Assembly: GCA_963664935.2 (NCBI GenBank)
Contig: CAXXSE010000004.1
Coordinates: 248,001-312,000 of the forward strand
Direction of reading: 5' to 3'
DNA: 64,000 nt
Source: G963664935 sp963664935
GTDB lineage: Bacteria; Pseudomonadota; Gammaproteobacteria; Methylococcales; G963664935
Positions 19,301 to 31,200 of the stretch are shown here, in pieces. Position 1 is the first letter of the stretch, and every line of letters begins with the position of its first letter. Made by a program: the position numbers and the translations under genes. The notes beneath the pieces are model-generated. The model worked only from the letters and a program-made list of their open reading frames with translations. It was not told where the DNA came from and made no database searches.

Positions 19301-22300
19301 TGGCTTTTTCGATATTGGTTGTCAACTGGATAATGTAAGCGATGCCATTGATGACCTTATTTATGACGTGACCCGTTGCGATGCCGGGGGAAACTGTGAC
19401 TATATTGCGGATAGTGCCCAGGATTTTGCCGAAGATCTGACTGATGCGGTCGATGCGGCTGGGGAAAGTATCAGTGATTTAGCCGACAAGGTTGCCGATG
19501 GTATCGATGCATTGATTAACGATACAACCCAACTGGCCGAACAAGCATTCGATAACCTTGTCGATGCTATCCCTGATGTAATCAAGGATTTGGCTCAACG
19601 TAGCGCCGACCCGATTGTCATGGCTACGGGCGAGCTGGAGTATACTCAAACCGACCTGAAGATTCCAGGGCGCGGCTTTGATTTCGAGCTAAAGCGCACC
19701 TACCGCAGCCGTATCCATTTCAATGGCCGACTGGGTTACAACTGGGTCTTCAATTACCACGAAATGCTGGTTATTCCGAATGTCGGCGCCGCCGATCAGA
19801 ATATTCAGCGCAGCATGCCGAACGGCTTGCAATACATTTACGTCAAAAACACCAACGGCATGTATCAAACGTCTGATAGTATTTTTGAGGTGCTGACTAA
19901 GAATGCTGACGGTACGTACACCATCCGTAAACCCAACGGTTTTAAGATTGATTATAACGCCGACGGGAAAATGGTCTCGCATCGGGATCGTTATGGTAAT
20001 ACCCTGGCGTTCGAATACGACGGCGAAGAACGTTTGGTAAAAGTCATCGACACGCTGGGCAGGGAGATTGTCTTTAGCTATCGTTCGGACAGTGGTCATA
20101 TCGAGACGGTAACCGATTTCATGGGCCGAAGCGTCCGGTATTACTACGATGAAAACCGCGATCTGATTGCCGCCAGAACGCCGGTCATAACCGGTACACC
20201 TAATGGAAATGATTTTACAAACGGTAAATTCACCCAGTACAGCTATAGTTCCGGCTTTGATGAGGCCGCCAATCCAGAGTTGCGATATGCAAATCACAAC
20301 CTGTTAACGGTAACCGATGCTTTCGGCTTTCTGTATTTAAGCAACGTATACGTCAATGATCCTAACAACTATGAATTCGACAAAATTGTTGAACAACGAT
20401 TCGGCGAAGCGACCCAGAAATTCCAGCTGGATTATCGGCAACTGACGCCAACTGGAGCGAATATCACCGTGAATTCCTCAGTGAACATGACTACGGTGAT
20501 TGATCGTAATGGCAACCGCATCGAATACTTGCACGGTGAAGGCGGCATGTTGGTCGAGGAGCGTGTTTACACCAATCGCAATATTAACCCCGATGACCCT
20601 GATGTATTTGTTACCCGTAACAGCTATAACCAGGATGGATTATTGTTGGCTACCACCAAACCGGAAGGCGATAGCATCCGCTATGTGTACGACACGGCTA
20701 ACTCGCTACGTTATATGCAACGTAATGTGCTGTCTTCCAAGGCAACGCCTGGCCCACGGGGTGCCGTGCAAGCCGAGTTAACCGAGAGTTTTACTTACGA
20801 GCCGGTTTATAACCAGCTACGGTCTATCACCAATCACCGAGGTTTTACGACCACACATACCTTCGATTATCAGCATACCGATAATCTAACCGCACTCGCT
20901 ACTGAACTCGATCGGGGTGAGACCGAAGTGTCCGACCTGTTGGCGAGTTTTGGTATTAGTCTGAGTGGGGGTGTTAGCGGTCAGATAGGCGGCAATATTG
21001 TCCGAATTGATTTACCTACAGCCACCTTAGCCGATGGCGGTAGCCAACCGGTTTTCAAAACCCGCGGCTATAACCGTTTTGGTCAAATGACCGAAGAGGC
21101 AGATGCCGAAGGGATCATCACACAATTTGAATATTACGGTGAAAACGATCCTGATGGCGATGGTTCGAATAGCGTTTCTTCCAGAACCTTAGCAACCGAA
21201 ACCGGTGGTTACCGTAAAGCCGTTATTCGCGATGCGCGTATCGACACACGCCGCAAGCGTGCAGGCCCTGCGTTGGCCATACGAACCGAAACCGTCTACG
21301 ACGTCGTCGGCAATAAAGTTCGAGTTACCGATGGCCGAGGAAATACGACCCGATTGATCCGAAACCAGCTCAACCAGGTGGTCAGAAAAATCGACTCGGC
21401 GCCTTTCGAATACATGACCGATTTTTACTACGATGCGAATAATAACCTTGTCAGAACCAGCCAGCAGAATATTGGAGCCACTGGGCCGAATCTGTCCGGC
21501 TGGGTGCGCACTATTAACAATTACAACGCGCTCAACGACAAAATACGCGAAATCAAAATTCCACGATCCGGTGTGTACCTAGAAACGCATTACGAATATG
21601 ACGCCAACCAAAACATAACCGTCGTTCAACAACCGGAAGGTAACCGCATGGAACGGGTTTACGACGAGCGTGATCTGGTTTACCAGTCGACGCGCGGCGC
21701 GGGTACGCCTGAAGCCAGCACCCAAACCCTGCATTACGATGCCAATGGATATTTACTGCGCACCATCGATGCGGCCGACACAAATGGCGATGGCAATCCC
21801 GATACCACGCTGATGACCTACGATGGGTATAACCGATTGATCCGGAGTAGGGATGCCGAAGGTAACCGTATGACCTATCAATACGACTCCAACAATAATA
21901 AAGTGTTGGAGCGTCATTTCGGCAATAGTGGCATAGCCGGTATCGATAATAAAATACTGCTGGCGGACACGGCGATGCAGTTCGATGAACTGGATCGGCC
22001 CTATCAACGCGATGACAGTTTGCTGGTCAATGGTCAGCCGCAAAATGTGGGTACCGGCTTGACGCCGGATGACAATAAAGTTACCGGTGTTAATCTTTAT
22101 GACGCCAACGGGTTGATGGTTCGCTCCCTTGACGACAATGGCAATGAAAGTCTGAGCCGATACGATGGTCTTAATCGGCGTCTTCGCGTTACCGATGCCA
22201 ATGGCAATATCACCCAAACCACGTACGACAATAATAACAACGTGATACAAGTTGCTGTCACGCAAGTAAGTGTTGAAGGCCATGTTGCCAACAAGGTCAT

Positions 22301-24794
22301 TACCAGTACAGCTACCTATGATGAACTGAATCGAAAAACCGCCAGCACCGATTCACTGGGGAATACCGCTACATTCCGTTATGACAGCCGCCATAACGTG
22401 GTAAAAACCACCGATGCGCTGGGCAATATCGTGCTCAATATCCATGATGGTATAAACCGCTTGGTCGAAACACGACAATATTTGGCCACCGGCGGCACCG
22501 GTGAAGGCGTTATCGATCAAAGTAATCCGACCAATCCGGACGGCTATAACAGCACTGTGTTTGGTTACGACGGCAACTCGCGTCTGGTCTTTCAAGGCGA
22601 TGATAAACAAACTGCCACGTCCTATGTTTACGATGCATTAAATCGTAAAACCAACTACAACTATGCTGATGATACCAGCATGGTATATAGCTACGACAAA
22701 GACCACAATATCGCGACGGAAACCGACCAGAACGGTTCAGTATTTACCCATAGCTACGATGCTCTGAACCGTCGTGTGGGTAGTAAAGTCGTACCCGCTA
22801 CCGATGTGATCGGTTCGACGGAATGGGCCTACAGTTATGATGGTCTATCGCGTCGCATATCCGCTAAAGACAATAACGATCCAAGCTTGACCCGTGACGA
22901 TTCAACGGTTGAATATCGCTATAACTCACTGAACTATCTACTTTCTGAAATTAATAATGGTATAGCGACCACCGCATTGTACGATGGTTTAGGAAACAGG
23001 CAGCGCTCAAATTACGCTGGTGGCCGTAAAGTGAACTACAGCTACGACGCCATCTATAACATCAAATCTATTCACGAGGCTGATGCAGTAGGCGCTAACA
23101 CAACGGATCCCGCAATCGCGGAATATGATTATGCCAGCCGCCGGGTGTTAGAACGCCGCTATGGCAACAGCACTCAACTCAGTTACATTCAAGGCCTGGG
23201 CGATGCCGCCAATGATAGTCGTTACGATGGCATAAACCGGGTATTGCAACACCATCATAGCGATGGTTCAAATGCGCTGATCACGGGTTTCAACTATTCC
23301 TACGACAAAGTGCATAACCGCCGTTATGAAGTCGATCAATTCGCACAACTGGCGGATGTGTATGAATACGATTCGGCTTATCGGGTGATTCGTGTGGCTT
23401 ATCGCGTACCCGCCAATAATCCCAACCTACAAGCCATCACCAACAACAGTAATACCAATGCGGATGTGGCAGGCATTATCTCACCACAAGATGAAAGCTA
23501 TTTACTCGATGGAGTGGGTAACTGGATTAGCGTACAAACCGTAAATGGCAATCAAAGCGACGCGGTGGGTTACCAACTCAACGACATGAACGAATACAGC
23601 CGAATCTGTGCGGTGGAACAAAGCCATGACGATAACGGTAACCTGACGGGTGATGGTGAACGCAACTATCGCTATGACGCCAGAAATCGATTGGTACGCG
23701 TGAGTACCTTGGGCGGCAACACCATTGCCACCTACAAATACGATGCCTTTGGCCGCCGGATTGAAAAGCGCGCCGGGAGTGAAACCGTGCGCTATGTCCA
23801 TTTTGGCAAGCGAGTGCTGGAAGAGCGCAATGCCTTTAACGAAGTGCAGCGGAGCTATGTCTACGGACGTGGTGTGGATGAAGTGTTGCAGTTAAAAACC
23901 GCGGCCAATGATTCCTTTTACTATCACGACAACTCGATAGGTTCGATTGCTGCGCTAACGGATGATTCGGGGGGTGTGGTCGAGCGTTATCGTTATAACG
24001 CCTATGGTGAGATGACGGTATTGACTGCTGATGGTGTGTCTGAGTTGGTGCAGTCATCGGTCGGTAATCGTTATGGTTTTACCGGTCGAAGGTTTGATGT
24101 TGAGACAGGTTTCTACTATTACCGCGCGCGGTATTATGCGCCTGAGCGGGGTCGATTTTTGCAGCGAGATCCATTGGGCTATGCGGATGGCATGGGGGTT
24201 TATGCCTATGTGGGGAATAACCCGGTTAATTTTGTGGATCCGGAGGGGTTGGTTGCTAAGGAGGCTGTTGACTGGGCTGTGGAGAATGATTTCAGTCTTC
24301 TTGCGGATCGGGCATCAAACCATTTTGAGCGAGTGTTATCTGGTGACGTTGCGCGTGATGGTGTTAAGCGTCTTGCTAATCTGACTGATCGAATAGTAAC
24401 TGGAGACACGGATGCTGCATTAGAGCTGGCAACAAGTTTTGGACCCGGAGCGATTGTCGGTATTACTAAGGGAATTGCTGCAAAGAGTAGTGTGTTCTGG
24501 TCAGGGCGAGGTTCTAGGGAGGCAGCCGCAAAGTTTGCCAAGGCTAACGGTACAAAAACTCTAGAAATGACTTTAATGGGAAAAGCTCTTGATAAAATTA
24601 CTACGCCAGGCAATTTCAAGTATACAAAGCCATTGTGGAATGCGGCTACCAAGAGATTTGCGAAAGAAGCTAAAGGACAAGTCGATGTATTTCATTCTGG
24701 TAAAGGAGTTAGAGTAGATAGCGTTTGGGCGAAAAAGGAATACCCCATTCTTAAGAAACAAGGTAATGACATCAACTACCACGTGGTCGAGTAG
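16329..24794 (+). CDS. Secreted RHS/YD-repeat polymorphic toxin
   Basis: The 2821-residue protein starts at ATG 16329; a hydrophobic signal (residues about 24-40, ending AEAAS) suggests Sec export. Domains in order: bacterial Ig-like repeats (about 50-510), two invasin-like Big_1-type repeats (about 515-710), a carboxypeptidase-regulatory-like domain (725-800), an acidic linker, a DUF6531-like start (DPIVMATGELEY, about 1093), many YD repeats, and the RHS core (GFTGRRFDVETGFYYYRARY, about 2582) closing with NPVNFVDPEGL near 2635. About 180 variable residues follow; the last 100 (FWSGRGSREAAAKFAKANG, then KGQVDVFHSGKGVRVDS) form the presumed toxin. That part recalls toxin tips I suspect are ADP-ribosyltransferase-like, but this is uncertain. 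The tail is more AT-rich than the core. An Imm74-like gene begins 4 bases after the TAG. Confidence 0.9.
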   Translation: MNKAFGYLHKLCVPDKQTLTVCNTLIILLLLLMAQWAEAASPVLTNLSINPSILEKDTGKQIVTVSVQVNDPAGDLKSKSIKVQKLRKGKKAKKLATLKDNGKHGDAIAGDGIFSGWFKSKTDKTNFIQLIVTAKDKAGHIAEPIEGLLTIREPLPEDIEVPSITATALPPANVAGWNNSDVTVAYDCSDAISGIASCSPPETVITEEKGQTITGMAVDNAGNGATVEFTLNIDKTLPSAAITTPSDGAIVNESNLTVEGTVSDALSGVAGVTCNSSPATITDSMYSCSVTLAEGSNTVAVEATDVAGNTASKSIQVIRSDGNIPPVVEITSPMSLQTFGTSPITVSGTVSIPNAILLVNREIVSNDNGNFSSQVTLEEGFNAISVIARLNGQESVDSITASLDLTPPIITVESHENNQTVYSDTATITGLVNDTVRGTVSEGDAMVTVNGVNAEVANRSYAAMDIPLVEGENNINIVATDRVGNVASTGFVLNRVVLFGKRIEIISGQNQSTEIYTLLSSPLIARVLDSNGAPQPDTNVVFRVIQGDGVIQPDTAEQDRAVIIATDVNGIASVRYKVGSRVGAANQKVRASVVGFEGEVIFTASAEGSLGVNLSINTGNNQRGAVGQRLSQPLVTYVSDAGANPVANARVSFEVVTRSGEFSNELQTIEILTSNDGFAAADFMLGSELGLDAQRVVATLIDTSAGEAPTAGFTASAFVPADPSDTKLSGIVLDNQENPLEGVTLRIEDTSVSGVTNANGQFLLDRVPVGPVHLFVDGSTITNNAGEYPTLSFNPVMIAGINNTLPQPIYMVRLTETDVAQVSLVQGAVLTMQDFPEWKMEIAGGSATFPDGSKEGIVSVTAVNANKVPMAPPNGLQPQLVVTIQPSGTLFDPPAKFTIPNIDGLLPGQQADMYSYDHDLEEFVSIGLGTVNEDGSVINSNPGVGILKAGWFGVPRPVPPSGSGPGAGPDCPSGQSCNDDPNEPPSDEEECGFFDIGCQLDNVSDAIDDLIYDVTRCDAGGNCDYIADSAQDFAEDLTDAVDAAGESISDLADKVADGIDALINDTTQLAEQAFDNLVDAIPDVIKDLAQRSADPIVMATGELEYTQTDLKIPGRGFDFELKRTYRSRIHFNGRLGYNWVFNYHEMLVIPNVGAADQNIQRSMPNGLQYIYVKNTNGMYQTSDSIFEVLTKNADGTYTIRKPNGFKIDYNADGKMVSHRDRYGNTLAFEYDGEERLVKVIDTLGREIVFSYRSDSGHIETVTDFMGRSVRYYYDENRDLIAARTPVITGTPNGNDFTNGKFTQYSYSSGFDEAANPELRYANHNLLTVTDAFGFLYLSNVYVNDPNNYEFDKIVEQRFGEATQKFQLDYRQLTPTGANITVNSSVNMTTVIDRNGNRIEYLHGEGGMLVEERVYTNRNINPDDPDVFVTRNSYNQDGLLLATTKPEGDSIRYVYDTANSLRYMQRNVLSSKATPGPRGAVQAELTESFTYEPVYNQLRSITNHRGFTTTHTFDYQHTDNLTALATELDRGETEVSDLLASFGISLSGGVSGQIGGNIVRIDLPTATLADGGSQPVFKTRGYNRFGQMTEEADAEGIITQFEYYGENDPDGDGSNSVSSRTLATETGGYRKAVIRDARIDTRRKRAGPALAIRTETVYDVVGNKVRVTDGRGNTTRLIRNQLNQVVRKIDSAPFEYMTDFYYDANNNLVRTSQQNIGATGPNLSGWVRTINNYNALNDKIREIKIPRSGVYLETHYEYDANQNITVVQQPEGNRMERVYDERDLVYQSTRGAGTPEASTQTLHYDANGYLLRTIDAADTNGDGNPDTTLMTYDGYNRLIRSRDAEGNRMTYQYDSNNNKVLERHFGNSGIAGIDNKILLADTAMQFDELDRPYQRDDSLLVNGQPQNVGTGLTPDDNKVTGVNLYDANGLMVRSLDDNGNESLSRYDGLNRRLRVTDANGNITQTTYDNNNNVIQVAVTQVSVEGHVANKVITSTATYDELNRKTASTDSLGNTATFRYDSRHNVVKTTDALGNIVLNIHDGINRLVETRQYLATGGTGEGVIDQSNPTNPDGYNSTVFGYDGNSRLVFQGDDKQTATSYVYDALNRKTNYNYADDTSMVYSYDKDHNIATETDQNGSVFTHSYDALNRRVGSKVVPATDVIGSTEWAYSYDGLSRRISAKDNNDPSLTRDDSTVEYRYNSLNYLLSEINNGIATTALYDGLGNRQRSNYAGGRKVNYSYDAIYNIKSIHEADAVGANTTDPAIAEYDYASRRVLERRYGNSTQLSYIQGLGDAANDSRYDGINRVLQHHHSDGSNALITGFNYSYDKVHNRRYEVDQFAQLADVYEYDSAYRVIRVAYRVPANNPNLQAITNNSNTNADVAGIISPQDESYLLDGVGNWISVQTVNGNQSDAVGYQLNDMNEYSRICAVEQSHDDNGNLTGDGERNYRYDARNRLVRVSTLGGNTIATYKYDAFGRRIEKRAGSETVRYVHFGKRVLEERNAFNEVQRSYVYGRGVDEVLQLKTAANDSFYYHDNSIGSIAALTDDSGGVVERYRYNAYGEMTVLTADGVSELVQSSVGNRYGFTGRRFDVETGFYYYRARYYAPERGRFLQRDPLGYADGMGVYAYVGNNPVNFVDPEGLVAKEAVDWAVENDFSLLADRASNHFERVLSGDVARDGVKRLANLTDRIVTGDTDAALELATSFGPGAIVGITKGIAAKSSVFWSGRGSREAAAKFAKANGTKTLEMTLMGKALDKITTPGNFKYTKPLWNAATKRFAKEAKGQVDVFHSGKGVRVDSVWAKKEYPILKKQGNDINYHVVE

Positions 24795-24798
24795 CCTC

Positions 24799-25056
24799 AT
24801 GTTACACAGAAAAAAGAAATACAAGGTTAGATTGCACGGCCGATCAGGTGTTGTATACGAGGAAGGGGAAAGGAGTGTGCTGATTGAAGCGGAGATGATG
24901 GCTGGGCCAACTGATTTAGTGATTTATTCAGATAGCATTAGATATTGGCAGTCGCCCCATGAAGGCAAAGTAATCTCGCCGGATGAAAAGCAGCGAATTA
25001 AAGAAAATATAACTAAAGAGCTTGAAGACAAGGGGTTGAATATTGACTGGGAATAA
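24799..25056 (+). CDS. Imm74-like immunity protein
   Basis: This 85-residue protein has the Imm74 pattern: LVIYSDSIRYWQSPHEG followed by ISPDEKQRIKENI and an acidic end. Imm74 proteins are predicted antidotes encoded next to polymorphic toxins. It begins 4 bases after the RHS stop in another frame, so it is surely co-transcribed and guards against the RHS tip. The sequence is AT-rich like the toxin tail, which fits joint exchange. Nothing recognisable follows in the 243 bases before the next gene. Confidence 0.75.
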   Translation: MLHRKKKYKVRLHGRSGVVYEEGERSVLIEAEMMAGPTDLVIYSDSIRYWQSPHEGKVISPDEKQRIKENITKELEDKGLNIDWE

Positions 25057-25299
25057 CTGATCGCCTTATACACTCTTGCCACAAAGAAGCCAATCGGTAT
25101 TGGAGAAAACATGAAACTCGTAACACGCATTGTACTTCGGTAATACGGATACGTCACGAGTCATAGCTTGACGCAACTTAATTTTACATTCTGGCTGAAT
25201 AAATAAAACAACACATTTGCATACTAATAAAACATAGACGCCCGGCACATATCAAAGCAATCAATAATAAATCCCGGTAAATAAAAACAAAAATACGCC

Positions 25300-28200
25300 A
25301 TGAATAATAAAAACCACAGTAAATCTACAGGACTATTTTTGTTAAATAGTTTCCTTTGTTGTTGGATGCTTTCTTCAGTAGTCAATGCCGAAGTATTGAC
25401 CATTGACGAAACCTGCACAATCTCTATTCTTAACCGTTCCGTCCAAGCAGCAGCGAATGGCCGATGGCGTATTGATAATGTGCCTTCCTTTATGGGGCAG
25501 GTTCGCGCGCGAGCCACTTGTGTGCGAGGGGGTCAAACCGTTTCGGGTCAAACGGGGTTTAGAACCATTGATCCTAATTTACTGACAATATTTGGCGATT
25601 TCGAGACAGTTGATGACGAGGTTATTCCTGTATCCCTCGACTTTGCTACCGGTAACAATACGGTATTATTCGGCGACCAAACTTACTTCAGATTACGCGT
25701 ATTCGCGAATTATGCCGATGGTCGTCGCGAAGATGTGACACGTCTGTCCAGCGGCATTAATTATACTATTTCTAATCCCGATATCGCGACGATAGACCAA
25801 AATGGTGTTTTACAAGGGTTGAGCAGCGGCCGCGTGCTGATTATGGCGCGTAAAGACGGGACATCCGCGGCGCTTTCGGTCACCATTGTAACCACGGGTG
25901 ACAGTGACGGAGATGGCTTGCCCGATGACTTTGAGCAGGCCAATGGCCTTGATCCAAACGACCCTATTGATGCCGCCGAAGATGGTGATGGTGATGGATT
26001 ATCCGCCTTGGATGAGTTTCTTGCCGGAACCGATGTTAATAACGGTGATACCGATGGCGATGGTATTAGCGATGGTGAAGAGGTGATCACCGGAATCGAT
26101 GGTTTATCACCAATCCATTGCTGGCGGATAGCGATAGCGACGGTATAAACGACAACCTTGAGATATCGGTGGGCTCCGACCCGACCGACATTAACAGCGT
26201 CAATATCGGCGCGAGTATCGTCGGTCTCAGTATCGATCCAGAATCAGCGGTGCTGACATTCAACAGCATTCAAGGCGTCGATGCCAGTGTGCAACTTCGT
26301 GTTGAAGGGACGACGCTGGATGGTGAAAGTATCGATTTAACGCCGATTTCAACCGGTACAGACTATAACTCATCCGATCTTGACGTCTGTAATTTTGGCG
26401 GACGTTCGGGTGAGGTGTTTGCCGGTAATAACGGCAATTGTATTGTGACAGCCGATAATAGCGGCTTTAACGATACCAGTAATATCGATGTTCAAAGCTT
26501 TGATCCGATTGCCTTAAGCTTTTTGCCGCGTAACGATGAGCCCAAAGCAATATTTGTTGAACAGGGTATTGCTTACATCGGCACTAACGACGGATTACAA
26601 ATTATCGATGTGTCCGAGCCGCAGGCGCCGTTTGAAGAGGGCGCTATTTCCTTAGGCGCCAACGTGAACAGTATTGTTGTGCGGGGCGATTATGCTTATC
26701 TTGCGACTTCGACCGTTGCGTTAGTCATCATCGACATAAGCGATATAAACGACCCTTTCGTGGTCGCGTCCTTGGGTGATACGGTCGCTGCTACCGATTT
26801 AGCGCTCTTCCGCGATGAATTGTATATTGCCGCGGGGAATGACGGGCTTTGGTTTGTCAATATCGCGGACCCTTTATCGCCTCGTCAAATTAACACCTTC
26901 CAGGCTAATTCATCGATTAATGCCGTGGCTGTGTCAGCCACGGGGAATCAGTTAGCGGTTATTGATGGTAGTCGTTTGCGGCTGATGACCCCTCAAGGTT
27001 CCGGTTTGTTTACCGAAGATGGCGGTGTAACTTTAAGCAATCCACAAAATGTCGAGATCGAAAGTAATATCGCCTACGTTGCTGATGTGTCCAATGCACT
27101 CACATTGGTGGATATTAGTGATCCCATGAATCCGCAAGTTACCGCGATTCTGAATTTTTTAAATTCGGGTCGCCCACGCGACGTAGCGTTGGCAGGCAAA
27201 TTTGCATTTTTGGCGGACACCACTTTTCCCAATGGTATACCAATTGTCGATGTAAGCGATCCTAATGCACCGGCTGCACGTACAGTGGTTGACTTTGGTG
27301 TTTTGGGATTAGGCGGCGCTGACGCTTATGACATTGCCGTCGATAATCAATATATCTATACAGTGACCACCCAGGGCCTACAGATTGCTCAGTACCAGCG
27401 GTTCATCGACAATAGCAATATCCCGCCAACCATCGAAATAACACAACCCCTTGTTGGCGCCAGTGCATTAGAAGACGGTACGATTAATGTTATTACCCGG
27501 GTTCAGGACGATGTCGCGGTAGCCCATGTTAAATTTTATGTCGACGGTGAGCTGTTATTTACCGATTTTGCACCACCCTATGAATATGTACTACCGCTCC
27601 CTATTGCACAATCAGAGACAGAAATATCAGTGTTGGCGACGGATTACGGCAACAATGAAAGTTCGTTAAATGCAGTTACCATTAACCTACTTGCTGATAG
27701 CGATTTTGATGGTTTAAGTGACGAAGATGAAATTACCCTTCATGGTACTTCACCCTTTGAAGCCGACACCGATAATGATGGATTAAGTGATCCCACGGAA
27801 ATCAATCTTGGATATGACCCTCTCGACGAGGATATGGATAACGATGGTTTGCTTGACGGCGAAGAGGTTAGTCTGGGAGAAGACGGTTATATTACCGATC
27901 CCTTCGATCCGGATAGCGATAACGATGGCATGCTGGATGGTTTCGAAAGCCGTTTTGGATTGAATCCCTTAAATCCGAATGATGCTAATCAAGATCTTGA
28001 TGGTGACGGTTTAACCAATCTTGAAGAGTCTCGTCTCGGTTTCGATCCGAATACACCCGACTCGGATCAGGATGGTATGCCGGATGGGTACGAGCGTATG
28101 TTTGGACTCGATCCGTTCAATCCGAATGATTTCTTTGGCGATCTGGATGACGACGGCGTACCGAATGGCGTGGAATACAACGAAGGCACCGACCCAACAA

Positions 28201-31200
28201 ATCCGGATGTGACAGCGCCGGAAGTAGCCACATTCCTTCCTTCGGGAAGTGTTGGTTTGCCGGCGAATAGCGCTTTTATCGTGCGATTTAATGAGGCCAT
28301 AAAACTTGATTCTTTGCCTGACATTGTGGTCACGATGACGGAAACAGCCGATCCGAATCGTGTGGTAGAAGGTATTGCGACATTATCGACCGATGGTTTC
28401 GTATTGGCCTTTGATCCCGTACTCGATCTTCAATCCGATACCGAATACGATTTCAGTTTGGGTGGCGCGCGCGATTTGGCGAATAATCCGATGGCAGTAG
28501 TCTTTAACACGACTATTACCACTGGTGATTTGGCGGATACCACGGGACCACGACAGTTAGGCGTGAATCCGTTTGATAATGCCACCGATGTCCCCGTGAA
28601 TACCTTGCTAACACTCGATTATAACGAGGCGGTAGATTCTACCGTGCTAAATGACAGTAATTTTTATCTTTACGATAACCTGTTAGGGAGAAAAGTACCC
28701 GGAACAATTGGTGTATCGGAAGAGGGGATGCAACTGATCTTTATGCCTAACGAAGGCTTGTTGGTTAGAAACAGCTATTCCTTATTTGTGAGCACTATCC
28801 GTGATTTGGGTGGAAATCTCTGCACGAATTGTGGTTCAGCCCAACGCATTGATTTCACCACGGCCTTTGCGGCTGATAACAATGCACCCCGAATTTTGGC
28901 GACCAGTATTTCCACCGGGGCAATTGAAGTGCCGCGTAATGCACGATTCAGAATGAGATTGGATGAGCCGATAGGCCCACTGTTTATGGAGGATATCACG
29001 CTCATTAACAATAGTCTTGAAGTGCCGGTTGCGTACACAATCAGTAATGATCGTCGATTGATTACAATTACTCCAGCCTCACTGCTGCTTGCGGACGCTG
29101 GTTACAATCTCACCATTGCGGGCATTAAGGATCTGAGTGGTAACCGAACCGCCGATACTCGTTTATCATTTACTACCGATACGGAATCAGACACCTCAAC
29201 CGGCGCCATCACCCGTTGGTCGATTCCGAACGGATCGGTTGATATTCCATTGAATGCCTACTTGGAAGTTAATCTAAGTGAGCGTGTAGATCCGACCATG
29301 ATCAATGAGAGTACGTTCCGTCTTTATGATGGGACCGGGAATCGCAATGTGGTAGGTGACTGGGTGTTGAGTAATAACGGCACGACACTGCGGTTTATTC
29401 CGGCCGCGGATCTTGAGCCGTATCATCGCTACAATTTTTACGTGAGTCCCTCGCCGTATCTTGAAGACTTGGCGGGCAATCGCCTCTTTGGTACTTCTCA
29501 ACATTTTGATACGGGCGGTTTCGCGGATACCGCGCCGCCGTCATTAACCCTGACCAATATCGCGGATAGTAGTGTGATACCCATAAACGGTCGATTGATC
29601 GTAACGCTGGATGAACGCATTGGCGATGGTTGTCAGCCCGAAGCACATTTAACATCCGCGAATGGTGATGTCGTATTGTCGATTAGTGTCGCCAGCGATC
29701 GTCGAACCTTGACGCTTAATCCGCCCGAAAACCTGTTGGCATCGGCAACATACAGCCTATCGTTGACCAATCTGTGTGATTATGCGGGCAATGCCTACAG
29801 TGCTTCTGATATTGTCAGTTTTAGCACCAGCGCCAGTGACGTGGCCGATAGCACGGGACCGACATTGGTGAGCGTAACGCCAGCGCCGAGTGCGGTCGGA
29901 GTATCGGTCAATACCAGTATCGTAGTGGTCTTCAATGAACTAATCGATCAGACCGCGCAAACATCGGTGTCGGGTGGTGGTGTGACGGTCTTCGGATCCT
30001 ACAGTGTATCGGGTAATATCTTGACGTTTACGCCGGATGCGTCATTACAAGGTAATACCCAGTACGCGATCGACTTGTCGAGTGTGAGTGATGTGAGTGG
30101 CAATATCTCCGACCTGGGTACGTACGACTTTACGACCGAGGCGTTAGTGGATAGCACCGCGCCGACTTTGACGGCGATCTCGCCGCTGGCCGATGCCGTG
30201 GGTATTAGTCCGGGGACGACAATCCGGCTAACATTCAGCGAACCGATGAACCCGAGTACCGTCACCGAGAATACCATTGCGCTGTACACCAATGGCGCCA
30301 TTATTAGGCCGTCAGTGTTTCGCTCGGCGGATGGCCAGCAAGTAAGCCTGACAGCAAACCTGCCGTCATCGAGTGTAATCAGTGTGATACTGACTGATGG
30401 TTTGACCGATCTGTCGGATAATCCACTAGTACCGGTGGCCAGTTCGTTCACAACCGCGATCGCCAACGATAACACACGGCCACGGGTAGTACAGCAGATC
30501 CCGGGCAATGGCAGTAGTAACCTGTTCGATGTGGACCGGATTGTATTGTTGATGGATGAACCGATGGATGCCGCCAGTGTAGAGCAAGGCTTGTATGTGG
30601 CTGCCGATGGTGTGCTGGTGGATGGCGCCATAGAACTGTCAAGTGCAAACCACGCAATCCGGTTCACCGCGGACAATCCATTTCCTGAGGGCGCCTATGT
30701 GCAGGTGTTCCTAGAAAGCTTGGCAACGGATGATTCGGGCAATGCCGCCTTTGATTACGACGGTTACTTGCGGATGGGGGTAACGGACGACCTGATTGGT
30801 ACGCCCGCCTTCCCGGAAGCCTACTCGCCGTATAACAACCAAAGGAGTGTGGCGCTTAATCCGTTGATTATGGTGCGTTACAATGAGCCATTGGATCCGT
30901 CAGCATTGGGCAGTGCATTGATCGACTTGCGGGAAGATGCGACCAACGTCAGTGTGTTGGTTGCGGTCTCACTGGATGCAACGGGCCATTTCCTACAAAT
31001 CGAGCCGCAGGAATTGCTATTACCGTTCACCCGATATCAATTGCATCTGGGTGAGATAACCGATAGCGATGGCGATACCAATGCTTCACTGTATACACCG
31101 AAATTCACCACGGCCTTTAATGCAGTGGAAGATGACCGCCAGCCGATAGTACTGGCGATGAGCCCACCGGATGGTTCGATGGACGTGGGTTTTAACGTGA

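Noticed and set aside
21553..22283. Minus-strand frames in the RHS gene
   Set aside because: They arise from the periodic YD-repeat codons.
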